Source: Emcibacter sp. (lineage in GTDB: Bacteria > Pseudomonadota > Alphaproteobacteria > Sphingomonadales > Emcibacteraceae). From it: DNA of 37,959 nt. The first letter of the stretch is position 1. Each line of letters opens with the position of its first letter. Location of the stretch: assembly GCA_021647465.1 (NCBI GenBank), contig JAKIUQ010000018.1, positions 1 through 37,959 on the forward strand. Direction: 5' to 3'. The notes under the pieces were generated by a model. The model was not told the origin of the DNA. It saw nothing but the letters and a program-made list of their open reading frames with translations, and made no database searches. Shown here in pieces: positions 17,878 through 26,718 of the stretch. The position numbers were made by a program, and so were the translations under genes.

Positions 17878-19983
17878 ATGGAAAAAGAATTTGGTGATAT
17901 TGGCTTCATAACCTTTGTTTTCTCGGGTCTGTCTTATATGGCGCTGGCGTTTTATCTTTTGCTCAACAAAGAATATCGTCAGGAAAATATATGGCTGGGA
18001 GCGGCGGTGATCATCAGCGCAATATGGTCTTTTGCGTTTGCCATTTCTTTTTTATGGCAGGGAACAATTATATATTTCCTTCCTTTTCTGGAAACATTGC
18101 GCGGTGTGGCCTGGGTCGTGTTCTTTTCTATTTTATTATCTCGAATATGGACAATGCAAGGCAACAAAGACCTTGGGAAGAAACTCTTAATATATTTAGT
18201 TTGTTTCCAAGTCATAGTTGTGTTTTTAAGTTTGCTGGAAGTCGGCTTTATTCTTGGTTATATAGATTTTCGTGTGCCTCTTACCTATCAAATTTATAGT
18301 AATTTGATCGTTTGCATTGTTATTTTTTTACTGATTGAAAATCTGCATCGCAATTCGGCAATCGAAGGACGCTGGGGCATTAAATTATTATTATTAGGCG
18401 TAGCAGCGCTCTATATATATGATTTTCTTTTATTCGCTGACATTCTTTTATTCAAGGCGATTGGCGAAACTTTATATAATGCGCGGGGTTTGGTGAATTT
18501 TATCATCGTGCCCATACTTGCTCTTTCTGTTTCAAGGAACCCTACTTGGAAATTGAATGTAAAATTATCCCGGAAAGTTGCCTTTCATACGGTTACGCTA
18601 ATCGGGACTGGGGCTTATCTGATTGGCATGTCAACGGCGGGATATTTTATTCAGGCCTATAGCGGGAAATGGGGCAATATTATCCTTGCCACCTTCATTA
18701 TCGCTGCCCTTTTAGGTTTTGTTCTTTTGATGACGTCGGGAAAAACCAGAGCTTTGATCCAAGTGCTGGTCACAAAACATTTCTTTCAATATAGATATGA
18801 TTACCGGGAAGAATGGTTAAAACTTATCAATATAATTTCCGCGACAGAAGAACATTATGACCTGCGGGAGCGCGTGATAAAAACGCTTGCGGATGTGATG
18901 GACAGCCCGGGCGGGGCTCTTTGGCTATGTGATCGGCCTGATGTGTATCAACTGGTTTCCCAGTGGAATTTTCATCATACGGTGGAACAGGAAATAGCCT
19001 CTGACAATAAATTTATAAATTTTCTTGGACAACAGGAATGGGTGGTTGATCTCAATAATGACATAAATGACGGCAAAATCCAGAAACATGATATGGAGGT
19101 CCCCGCCTGGTTACGGGATGATAAGCAGTTCTGGCTTGTTTTACCCTTAATTCACTTAGGCAAGCTTGTTGGATTTGTCGTTCTGTTACAGCCACGGGTG
19201 AAAAATACCTTAAATTGGGAGAGCACAGATCTTTTGAAAACGATTGGCCGGCAGTTGGCCAGTTATCTGGCGGAACAAATTTCGGAAATGGCGTTAGCAG
19301 AAGCGCGGGAATTTGAATCCTTTAATCGAAAATTTGCTTTTGTCGTTCATGATATTAAAAATTTAACGAGCCAATTATCACTCTTGATTAAAAATGCTGA
19401 GAAACATGCCGAAAACCCGGAGTTTCAGAAAGATATGCTATTGACTGTTCAGGATTCTGTCGCAAAAATGAACAATTTATTATCCCGGATTACGGTCGTT
19501 CAGGAACCCGCGCATGAAAAGCGGGATGAAAGCCTGAATATCAGCCGAATAATGACAGAAATAACAGAAAAATATAAAAAACAGGGCCTGAATATCACCT
19601 TCACGGGGCAAGAGCATGCCGTGGATATTTATGCGGATGAAGAAAGTATAGAAACAATTTTCATGCATCTTATCGAAAATGCACGGGAAGCCTGTGAAGA
19701 AAATAAAGTTAAAATAGCCATAGAGCTTTCCCGGGAAAGCAAATTTGCTATTATCAAAGTCATCGACAATGGTCATGGAATGGAACAGGATTTTATCAAA
19801 AATGAATTATTCAGACCTTTTCGATCAACGAAGAAGAATGGATATGGCATTGGGGCCTATGAAAGCCGGGAGATGATTAAACGCCTTGGCGGAAAGCTGG
19901 ATGTGAAAAGTAATAAAGGCATGGGAACAACCATGAAAGTGTATCTTCGGCTGGTTAATTCTGGCCAAATGCATAAGATTTAG
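17878..19983 (+). CDS. prsK: PEP-CTERM/XrtA system sensor histidine kinase PrsK
   Basis: The 701-residue protein has the PrsK (TIGR02916) architecture. About eight transmembrane helices lie in residues 10-290, a GAF-like sensor domain at about 310-465, and a histidine kinase core after that. The phospho-accepting His491 lies in FVVHDIKNLTSQL, the N box in LIENAREAC (Asn601), the G1 box in VIDNGHGM (Asp630) and the G2 box in NGYGIGAYES. PrsK is thought to sense an envelope signal and phosphorylate PrsR, encoded immediately downstream; the prsR binding site overlaps the prsK stop codon. Family members control exopolysaccharide and PEP-CTERM gene expression; the signal is unknown. Confidence 0.95.
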   Translation: MEKEFGDIGFITFVFSGLSYMALAFYLLLNKEYRQENIWLGAAVIISAIWSFAFAISFLWQGTIIYFLPFLETLRGVAWVVFFSILLSRIWTMQGNKDLGKKLLIYLVCFQVIVVFLSLLEVGFILGYIDFRVPLTYQIYSNLIVCIVIFLLIENLHRNSAIEGRWGIKLLLLGVAALYIYDFLLFADILLFKAIGETLYNARGLVNFIIVPILALSVSRNPTWKLNVKLSRKVAFHTVTLIGTGAYLIGMSTAGYFIQAYSGKWGNIILATFIIAALLGFVLLMTSGKTRALIQVLVTKHFFQYRYDYREEWLKLINIISATEEHYDLRERVIKTLADVMDSPGGALWLCDRPDVYQLVSQWNFHHTVEQEIASDNKFINFLGQQEWVVDLNNDINDGKIQKHDMEVPAWLRDDKQFWLVLPLIHLGKLVGFVVLLQPRVKNTLNWESTDLLKTIGRQLASYLAEQISEMALAEAREFESFNRKFAFVVHDIKNLTSQLSLLIKNAEKHAENPEFQKDMLLTVQDSVAKMNNLLSRITVVQEPAHEKRDESLNISRIMTEITEKYKKQGLNITFTGQEHAVDIYADEESIETIFMHLIENAREACEENKVKIAIELSRESKFAIIKVIDNGHGMEQDFIKNELFRPFRSTKKNGYGIGAYESREMIKRLGGKLDVKSNKGMGTTMKVYLRLVNSGQMHKI

Positions 19984-19994
19984 GGGATATGAGT

Positions 19995-21350
19995 ATGACG
20001 GAAAAGAAAAGAAATTTACTTGTTGTTGAAGATGATCCCGGCCTTCAGAGGCAATATAAGTGGAACTTCGAAGGATATGAAACAACAATTGTTGGGGAGC
20101 GAGAGGCCGCCTTTAAGGCACTCGAGGCGCATAAACCTGCTGTGGTAACGCTGGACCTTGGCTTGCCGCCTGATCCTGATGGGACATCGGAAGGCTTTGC
20201 GACGCTGGAGGGTATTTTGACGCGTGCGCCAAATACGAAAATCATTGTGGCCAGTGGTCACGGCAGCCATGAAAGTGCTTTGAAGGCGATTGCCATGGGC
20301 GCTTATGATTTTTACCAAAAGCCCGTAGATCCGGATCAACTTGGTTTGATTGTTGAAAGGGCCTACCGGCTTTATGATCTGGAAGAAGAAAACAGGATAT
20401 TATCGGCGGGTAACCAATCCTCCAGATTCAAAGGATTGATAACCGGCTGTCCAACCATGTATAAAGTTTGTGACATGGTGGAACGGGTGGCGTCGGCAAA
20501 TGTGTCTGTCTTACTTCTTGGGGCGAGCGGTACGGGCAAGGAGTTATTGGCAAGAGCTGTTCATAATTTAAGTGACCGCAAGGATGAAAAATTTGTTGCC
20601 ATCAATTGCGCGGCCATTCCAGAAAATCTTCTTGAAAGTGAATTATTCGGATATGAAAAAGGGGCTTTCACGGGGGCAGCGAAACAGACGATCGGTAAAA
20701 TAGAACTGGCGGAAGGCGGAACATTATTTCTTGATGAAATCGGTGACTTGCAGTTTTCATTGCAGGTTAAGCTTCTTCGGTTTTTGCAGGAACGTGTGAT
20801 TGAACGCATTGGCGGGCGCAATGAAATTCCCGTTGATGTCCGGATTGTTTGCGCGACACATCAGAATCTTGAGAGTGATATCGCAGAGGGCCGCTTCCGG
20901 GAAGATCTTTTCTATCGCCTTAGTGAAATCAGCATAAATATCCCGACACTTTTTGAGCGCCGGGGGGATAGTATTCTTTTGGCCAAAGCATTCTTAAATA
21001 AATTTAACAGTGAATTGGATAAACAAATCGTTGGTTTTACGCAAGAGGCCTTAACAGCCATTTCCTCTTATAACTGGCCGGGTAATGTTCGTGAATTGGA
21101 GAATAGAATAAAAAGATCTGTTATCATGTGTAATGGCAGAAAAATTAACGCGGATGACCTGGAGCTTTCCATTAATGAGGATCAGATAGAAAATCTTAAT
21201 TTGAAGCTTGTTCGGGAAAAATCTGATATAAAGGCTATTCAAAAGGCTATGGAACAATCAAACGGCAATGTGACGCAGGCGGCAAAATTATTAGGCATAA
21301 GCAGGCCAACCTTTTATGGTCTTGTTAAGCAATATGACATGACCATTTAG
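19995..21350 (+). CDS. prsR: PEP-CTERM/XrtA system sigma-54-dependent response regulator PrsR
   Basis: This 451-residue NtrC-class activator matches PrsR (TIGR02915). It has a receiver domain at 5-130 with phospho-acceptor Asp54 in VTLDLGLPP, and a family-typical PDPDGTSEGF loop. The AAA+ domain spans about 145-375 with Walker A GASGTGKE, the sigma-54 contact motif GAFTGA and Walker B LFLDEIGD. A Fis-type helix-turn-helix lies at the C-terminus (NVTQAAKLLGISRPTFYGL). I chose the ATG at 19995, because GGGG at 19983-19986 is eight bases from it but only two from the ATG at 19989. It should activate sigma-54 promoters of the locus, although I saw no convincing -24/-12 element in the window. Confidence 0.95.
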   Translation: MTEKKRNLLVVEDDPGLQRQYKWNFEGYETTIVGEREAAFKALEAHKPAVVTLDLGLPPDPDGTSEGFATLEGILTRAPNTKIIVASGHGSHESALKAIAMGAYDFYQKPVDPDQLGLIVERAYRLYDLEEENRILSAGNQSSRFKGLITGCPTMYKVCDMVERVASANVSVLLLGASGTGKELLARAVHNLSDRKDEKFVAINCAAIPENLLESELFGYEKGAFTGAAKQTIGKIELAEGGTLFLDEIGDLQFSLQVKLLRFLQERVIERIGGRNEIPVDVRIVCATHQNLESDIAEGRFREDLFYRLSEISINIPTLFERRGDSILLAKAFLNKFNSELDKQIVGFTQEALTAISSYNWPGNVRELENRIKRSVIMCNGRKINADDLELSINEDQIENLNLKLVREKSDIKAIQKAMEQSNGNVTQAAKLLGISRPTFYGLVKQYDMTI

Positions 21351-21371
21351 ATAAATTTGGAACTCAAAATT

Positions 21372-21406
21372 TGACCCAAGTAATATGATGTTAATACTGA
21401 CCCAAG
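21372..21406 (+). repeat. Direct repeat upstream of prsT
   Basis: TGACCCAAG occurs at 21372-21380 and again at 21398-21406, 26 bases apart start to start, in the 66-base gap between prsR and prsT. The second copy runs into the GGGGATTAAAG region next to the prsT start codon. It may be a pair of binding sites or a small duplication; only the repeat itself is certain. Confidence 0.6.
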
Positions 21407-21416
21407 GGGATTAAAG

Positions 21417-24197
21417 ATGAAATATTATACAATATTAGCAATGGCCTTTCTTATGGTAACGCCGCCGCCGTCATTTGCGGTCGTGGGGAATGATAAAAGC
21501 GCCGCATATGTTCGTGATGCAGAAGAATATATTAAAAAGGGGGATGTGAAAGAGGCCATTATTCAGTTGAAAAATGCTGTTGCATCGGATCCAAAGAACC
21601 CTGAAATAAGACTCGCTCTGGGGGATTTATATTTAAAAGTGGAAAATGCGCCTTCAGCTGAAAAGGAATATTTGCGGGCTATTGATTTAGGGGTAGAAAA
21701 AGCAGTCGTTAATATACGTTTGAGCAAAGCCTATTTACTTCAGAGGCGGTATCAGTCGGTGCTGGATACCCTTAAGATTGAAGATGTTCCGGAAAGTGAT
21801 AAAGGGGATGCAAGCCTTATAATCGGGAATGCTCACCAAGGATTGAACGACCTTGAAAAAGCGCTTTATTACTATGAAAAGGGTGAGGCTGAAAATGGCA
21901 AGAGTGATAAACTTGGTATTGCCATCGCACAAATCCATTATTTCCAGAGGGATCTGGAAAAGGCGGAAAAGAAAGTAGATGAAGCACTCGCGCTTAACCC
22001 AAAGAATGCCAAAGGCCTTGTTCTAAAAGGCGAATTGGTAAATATGAAATTTGGCCCGGAGAAATCACTCTCCTTTTTTGAACAGGCCATAAAATATGAA
22101 CCAAGAAATTTATCAGCCTTGTTTAAGGTTGCCGCCGTATTATTTGATTTGCAGCGTACGGATGAAGCTCTGGAAAAACTGGATGTCATATATTCGATCG
22201 CACCAAAACTGCCCCTGGCCAATTATTTGTCGGCGGTTATTTATGTTCGAAAAAATGATCTGGATAAAGCAGAAGAATTTCTGGAGGCCTCCGGAGCCGC
22301 GTTTGATAATTTTCCCGGCGCATTGATCCTGCGCGGTATCATAAATTATTCACGGCAGAATTATGCTCAGGCTATTTATCATCTGAATAAAATGGTGAAT
22401 TTACAACCTGATAATATTGTTGCCCGCCGCATATTAGGCGCGGCCCTTTTACGGCAGAAAGACGCGGAACAGGCGATCAAGGCTTTGATGCCCATTGTGA
22501 CTTCCGGAAATGCGGATTCTGTTGTATTGGCGCTTTTGGGAAGTGCCAATATGCAGCTTGGTAAATTTGATGAAGGGACTGCCTTTTTTGAGCAGGCCGT
22601 TGAAAGCAAGCCCGGTGAAAGTAAATTAAAGACTCAATTGGCGTTAAGTAAACTTGCCTCAGGCGATTCAAGAGCCGCGCTGTCAAATTTACAGGAAGTT
22701 CTTGATAAAGACCCTAATTCAAAGCAGGCGGCAGCCTTTATGGCGCTTATATCTCTGCGCGAGAAAAATTATGAAGCGGCCATTTTAAGTGCGGATAAAC
22801 TGATTGCACAATCAGTGGATAATCCGGTTGGTTACAATATCAAGGGATCGGCTTTTGCCGGAATGGAAAAACTGCAAGAAGCCCGGGAACAGTTTAAAAA
22901 AGCTTTGGAAGTCGCACCGGAATATCATTCGGCATCTATGAGCTTGGCAAAGCTGGAATTGCAAGAAGGTCATGAAGAAAAAGCCATTGAAATTTATCAG
23001 AATATCTTAAAGGCTGACAATAATCATGCCGGTGCCCTCATGGCGATAGCACGTCATTACAAAAATAAGAAAAATTTTATTGAGGCGGAAAAATATTATC
23101 AACGCGTTATGAGTTTGCCGGCGAAAAACATTCGTAACAGTATTGAATTTTCAGAATTTTTCATTTTACAGAAAAAAATTGAACAGGCCAAAAATGTTGC
23201 GCAACAAATAATACGTGATTTCCCAGACCATGCCGCGGGTTATGAGGCCAAGGGTAATATAGATGTGATGTTGCGGGATCTGGATTCTGCTGTTCAAAAT
23301 TTTGAACGTATGGCGACCATTCTTGGAAATAGTTCCGGGGCATATCAGTTGCTGGGACGTGCGCAATTGAGAAATAAAAATCCCGGTGCCGCTCGTAAAT
23401 CTTTTATGAAGTCAATGGCATTGGCATCCAATAAAATACCGTTGCTGATTGACCTCGTAGGATTGGAATCGACTGAGGAAAACTTTGATCAGGCACAGGT
23501 ATATGTCGATCAGATTAAAAGTCTGGATGATAAAAGCCCGATAGGTTATGTGTTGGAAGGCCGGTTGCTGGCCGTTCAGGGCAAGCATGCGGATTCACTG
23601 GTAAGTTATAATAAGGCTTCTGATATGGGGGCGTCGGGCAGCCGTTTCATCGTTGACATATCTCGTTCATATATTATGAATGGTCAGGTGGCCAAGGCTG
23701 AAGAACTGATGAATTCCTGGTTAAGTCAGAATAAGGGGGACATCGGGGTGCGCCATATTCTTGCTGGTCATTATCTTAATGGAAATAAATATGCGCCCGC
23801 CATTTCGGAATATGAGATGATTCTTGAACAGGATACGGATAATCCTGTTGCATTGAATAATGTGGCTTGGCTCTATAGTCAGGTGGGTCAGAATGACAAG
23901 GCGCTGATAACGGCAGAGAAATCTTATAATCTCTTCCCTGAAGAGGCCTCTTTCATTGATACCTATGCGTGGATATTAGTACAGCAAGGTCAAAATGAAA
24001 AGGGTTTGGCGTTGCTTCAGAAAGCCGTATCCAAGGCCCCAAATATGGCAGAAGTCAGGTATCATCTGGCCGTTGCCCTGAAAAACGCCGGACGAAATGC
24101 CGTGGCAAAGAAAGAGCTTGAAATTGTGGTTTCCAGCGGTGCAGACTTTCCCGGAATGGAAGATGCGCGCAAATTATTAAATGAGTTGTCTCAATAG
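21417..24197 (+). CDS. prsT: PEP-CTERM/XrtA system TPR-repeat protein PrsT
   Basis: The 926-residue protein consists almost entirely of about 20-24 tandem TPR units (for example AIIQLKNAVASDPKNPEIRLALGDLYLK and ALYYYEKGE) and matches PrsT (TIGR02917), usually found beside PrsK and PrsR. The family is generally described as a lipoprotein, yet this one has a type I signal peptide (MKYYTILAMAFLMVTPPPSFA, cleavage near residue 21) and no cysteine for lipidation. It would therefore be periplasmic or loosely attached. TPR proteins of this kind probably scaffold the exopolysaccharide secretion machinery across the periplasm. It lies 66 bases after prsR and is likely in the same operon. Confidence 0.93.
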   Translation: MKYYTILAMAFLMVTPPPSFAVVGNDKSAAYVRDAEEYIKKGDVKEAIIQLKNAVASDPKNPEIRLALGDLYLKVENAPSAEKEYLRAIDLGVEKAVVNIRLSKAYLLQRRYQSVLDTLKIEDVPESDKGDASLIIGNAHQGLNDLEKALYYYEKGEAENGKSDKLGIAIAQIHYFQRDLEKAEKKVDEALALNPKNAKGLVLKGELVNMKFGPEKSLSFFEQAIKYEPRNLSALFKVAAVLFDLQRTDEALEKLDVIYSIAPKLPLANYLSAVIYVRKNDLDKAEEFLEASGAAFDNFPGALILRGIINYSRQNYAQAIYHLNKMVNLQPDNIVARRILGAALLRQKDAEQAIKALMPIVTSGNADSVVLALLGSANMQLGKFDEGTAFFEQAVESKPGESKLKTQLALSKLASGDSRAALSNLQEVLDKDPNSKQAAAFMALISLREKNYEAAILSADKLIAQSVDNPVGYNIKGSAFAGMEKLQEAREQFKKALEVAPEYHSASMSLAKLELQEGHEEKAIEIYQNILKADNNHAGALMAIARHYKNKKNFIEAEKYYQRVMSLPAKNIRNSIEFSEFFILQKKIEQAKNVAQQIIRDFPDHAAGYEAKGNIDVMLRDLDSAVQNFERMATILGNSSGAYQLLGRAQLRNKNPGAARKSFMKSMALASNKIPLLIDLVGLESTEENFDQAQVYVDQIKSLDDKSPIGYVLEGRLLAVQGKHADSLVSYNKASDMGASGSRFIVDISRSYIMNGQVAKAEELMNSWLSQNKGDIGVRHILAGHYLNGNKYAPAISEYEMILEQDTDNPVALNNVAWLYSQVGQNDKALITAEKSYNLFPEEASFIDTYAWILVQQGQNEKGLALLQKAVSKAPNMAEVRYHLAVALKNAGRNAVAKKELEIVVSSGADFPGMEDARKLLNELSQ

Positions 24198-24272
24198 AAA
24201 ATGATATTTAACAGAATTTCTTTTCGTTAAAGGAATTGAGATATTAGGTTTAACATTACGTGAGTATTCTAC

Positions 24273-25478
24273 TTGGAAATTCTATTTCTTAGCCACCGTT
24301 TCCCTTATCCGCCCACGCGGGGGGATAAGATCAGATCTTTTAACATGGTCAAGCATCTTCATGAGGCTGGTCATAAAGTCACCGTTGCTTCCCTGGCAAG
24401 GTCAGTTGAAGAGGCAGAATCTTGCGAAGGCATAAAAGATTTTTGTGATGATTTTGTGTTGTGTACAGTGGATAATTATGTGCAGCTCGTGCGTATGGGG
24501 CTGCGCCTGTTGACTTCTGAACCATCATCTATGGGGTTCTTTTATTCATCGAAATTACAAAAAGAAATTCACCGGCTGTTAGCAGAAAAGAATTTTGATC
24601 TGATCGTGGTGTTCAGTTCAACGGCGGCGCAATATGTATCCCATGTGACCCATATCCCGAAACTATTGGATTTTTGCGATATGGACAGCCAGAAATGGCT
24701 CGCCTATGCCAAATTCAAAAAATGGCCAATCAGTATGGGCTATTATTTGGAGGGGACAAAGCTCGAGCGAGAAGAGCGCGCGCTTTGCGACCAATTTGAC
24801 ATATGTACCTGTGCCACAGACTTTGAAGTAGATACGCTCGCGGGGTATAATACAGGGGTGGCAAGTGGCTTTTTTCCCAATGGGGTGGATTTTGATTTCT
24901 TCACGCCGGGGGAGGAGGATTACGATCGCCGCAGCATCAGTTTTGTCGGCCGAATGGATTATTATCCTAATGAAGAATGTGTTTTATCCTTTTGCAAGAC
25001 GGTCTTTCCGGCGTTGCAGGAAAAATATCCTGACGTAACCTTCACCGTCATTGGCGCCGCGCCGCCGGCGAATATCATGGCTCTGAATGATCAGCCGGGC
25101 GTGACAGTAACGGGCACGGTGGATGATATTCGCACTTATGTCCGTAAATCAGCCGTTATGGTAACGCCGCTTGAAATTGCGCGGGGAACTCAGAATAAAA
25201 TACTCGAAGGCATGGCCATGGGCGTTCCGGTCATCAGCAGCCGTACAGCGGCCCGCGGCGTTGATGCCGTCACAGGCGAGCATATTCTCGCCGCGACATC
25301 ACCGGATGAATATGTGACTCATATTTCAAAGATATTTGATGATGAGGCCGAACGCGACCGGCTGGCAAAGGCCGGACGGATGCGGGTCACGACACATCAT
25401 AACTGGCCCCGCGCCATGACATTATTTGTAAAAGCCATAGACCAAGGCATGGAAATTTTCCATAAGAAAAACCGTTAA
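24273..25478 (+). CDS. XrtA/PEP-CTERM-associated glycosyltransferase (TIGR03087 type)
   Basis: The 401-residue GT-B fold enzyme (GT4-like) resembles the TIGR03087 family linked to XrtA loci. The N-terminal domain begins ILFLSHRFPYPPTRGDKIRS, typical of the family, and includes a LLDFCDMDSQKW segment. The C-terminal nucleotide-sugar domain includes SFVGRMDYYPNEE, VTVTGTVDDI and the donor-site stretch TPLEIARGTQNKILEGMAMGVPVI with the conserved Glu. The start is a TTG at 24273: an in-frame stop (24261) lies just upstream and no ATG is available, with a weak GTGAG site eight bases before it. It probably adds a sugar to the lipid-linked repeat unit in the cytoplasm. Confidence 0.92.
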   Translation: MEILFLSHRFPYPPTRGDKIRSFNMVKHLHEAGHKVTVASLARSVEEAESCEGIKDFCDDFVLCTVDNYVQLVRMGLRLLTSEPSSMGFFYSSKLQKEIHRLLAEKNFDLIVVFSSTAAQYVSHVTHIPKLLDFCDMDSQKWLAYAKFKKWPISMGYYLEGTKLEREERALCDQFDICTCATDFEVDTLAGYNTGVASGFFPNGVDFDFFTPGEEDYDRRSISFVGRMDYYPNEECVLSFCKTVFPALQEKYPDVTFTVIGAAPPANIMALNDQPGVTVTGTVDDIRTYVRKSAVMVTPLEIARGTQNKILEGMAMGVPVISSRTAARGVDAVTGEHILAATSPDEYVTHISKIFDDEAERDRLAKAGRMRVTTHHNWPRAMTLFVKAIDQGMEIFHKKNR

Positions 25479-25498
25479 AATAAAGAAGAGTTCAGCCG

Positions 25499-26707
25499 AT
25501 GCGCATATTGCATGTATTTGATCATTCCATCCCGCTGCATAGTGGCTATACATTCCGCAGTCGTCAGATCATTAAGGAGCAAAGGGCGCTTGGCTATGAA
25601 ACGCTTCATGTGACCAGCAGCAAGCATTTGACCCCCCAAGGTGCTGAGGAGACTGTTGACGGCCTGAAGTTCTTTCGGACAACAGACTATAACAAGCTGT
25701 TAAGCAAGCTGCCGGTGATCAATCAATATGAAGTGGTCAGAAGTCTCAAAAAACGCCTTCGGCAGATATTGAAGATGGAAAAGATAGATGCCATTCAGGC
25801 CCATTCCCCCATGTTGAACGGTATGGCTGCCGTGGCTGTGGGCAAGGAATTTAATATTCCCGTTCTATATGAAATACGGGCCTTTTGGGAGGATGCCTCG
25901 GTTAGTCATGGAACCTGCAAGGAAGGTGACTTGCGTTATCGTATGTCCAAAAACATGGAAACGAAAGTCGCAGAGGAGGCCGATGCGGTCACCGTGATTT
26001 GTGATGGCCTGAAGCAGGATTTAATCACGCGGGGGATCCCTGCGGAAAAAATAACATTAATACCGAATGCTGTTGATATAAATAATTTCGCAGGATCATC
26101 AGAACCCGATCCAGAGCTTCGGGAAAGGCTTGGTTTGAAAGGGGCATTAACCCTTGGCTTTATTGGGTCATTTTATGATTATGAGGGGCTGGAAATTTTA
26201 TTGGCGAGTGTGCCGATCATTTCAAAGGCAATCCCCAATGTCAAATTTCTGCTTGTTGGCGGCGGGCCGGAAGAAGATAATCTGAAAGAATTAACCAGGC
26301 AAATGGGCATTGAAAATTATGTGATGTTCACGGGCCGCGTGCCTCATGACAAAATACAGACTTATTACAATCAGGTGGATATATTTGTCTATCCCCGGAA
26401 AAAAATGCGCCTTACAGATCTTGTAACCCCTTTAAAACCGCTAGAAGCCATGGCCCAACATAAATTGGTCGCCGCTTCCAATATTGGCGGGCATAATGAG
26501 TTGATTGAGGATGGTAAAACCGGTGTTTTATTTAAACCGGATGATTCTCTTGATCTGGCCCGAACCATAATTGATCTGTTGAACAGGCAGGGTGATTGGC
26601 CAGAAATAATTGCGCAGGGCCGGAAATATGTGGAAGATGTTCGTAATTGGAAAAACAGCATAGCCAATTATCAAGACGTTTTTGATAAAATTGTGACTAA
26701 GAAATAA
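25499..26707 (+). CDS. XrtA/PEP-CTERM-associated glycosyltransferase (TIGR04063 type)
   Basis: The 402-residue GT4-family enzyme shows the family-specific start RILHVFDHSIPLHSGYTFRSR and a second hallmark, PVLYEIRAFWEDASVSHGT. The C-terminal GT-B domain has LTLGFIGSFYDYEGLEILL, LLVGGGPEEDNLK, VMFTGRVPHDKI and the donor-site TPLKPLEAMAQHKLVAASNIGG. It is 20 bases downstream of the preceding glycosyltransferase and shares its strand, so the two likely act in series on the same repeat unit. It ends 11 bases from the stop codon of a convergent glycosyltransferase. Confidence 0.93.
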   Translation: MRILHVFDHSIPLHSGYTFRSRQIIKEQRALGYETLHVTSSKHLTPQGAEETVDGLKFFRTTDYNKLLSKLPVINQYEVVRSLKKRLRQILKMEKIDAIQAHSPMLNGMAAVAVGKEFNIPVLYEIRAFWEDASVSHGTCKEGDLRYRMSKNMETKVAEEADAVTVICDGLKQDLITRGIPAEKITLIPNAVDINNFAGSSEPDPELRERLGLKGALTLGFIGSFYDYEGLEILLASVPIISKAIPNVKFLLVGGGPEEDNLKELTRQMGIENYVMFTGRVPHDKIQTYYNQVDIFVYPRKKMRLTDLVTPLKPLEAMAQHKLVAASNIGGHNELIEDGKTGVLFKPDDSLDLARTIIDLLNRQGDWPEIIAQGRKYVEDVRNWKNSIANYQDVFDKIVTKK

Positions 26708-26718
26708 GAGGCTGTGGA

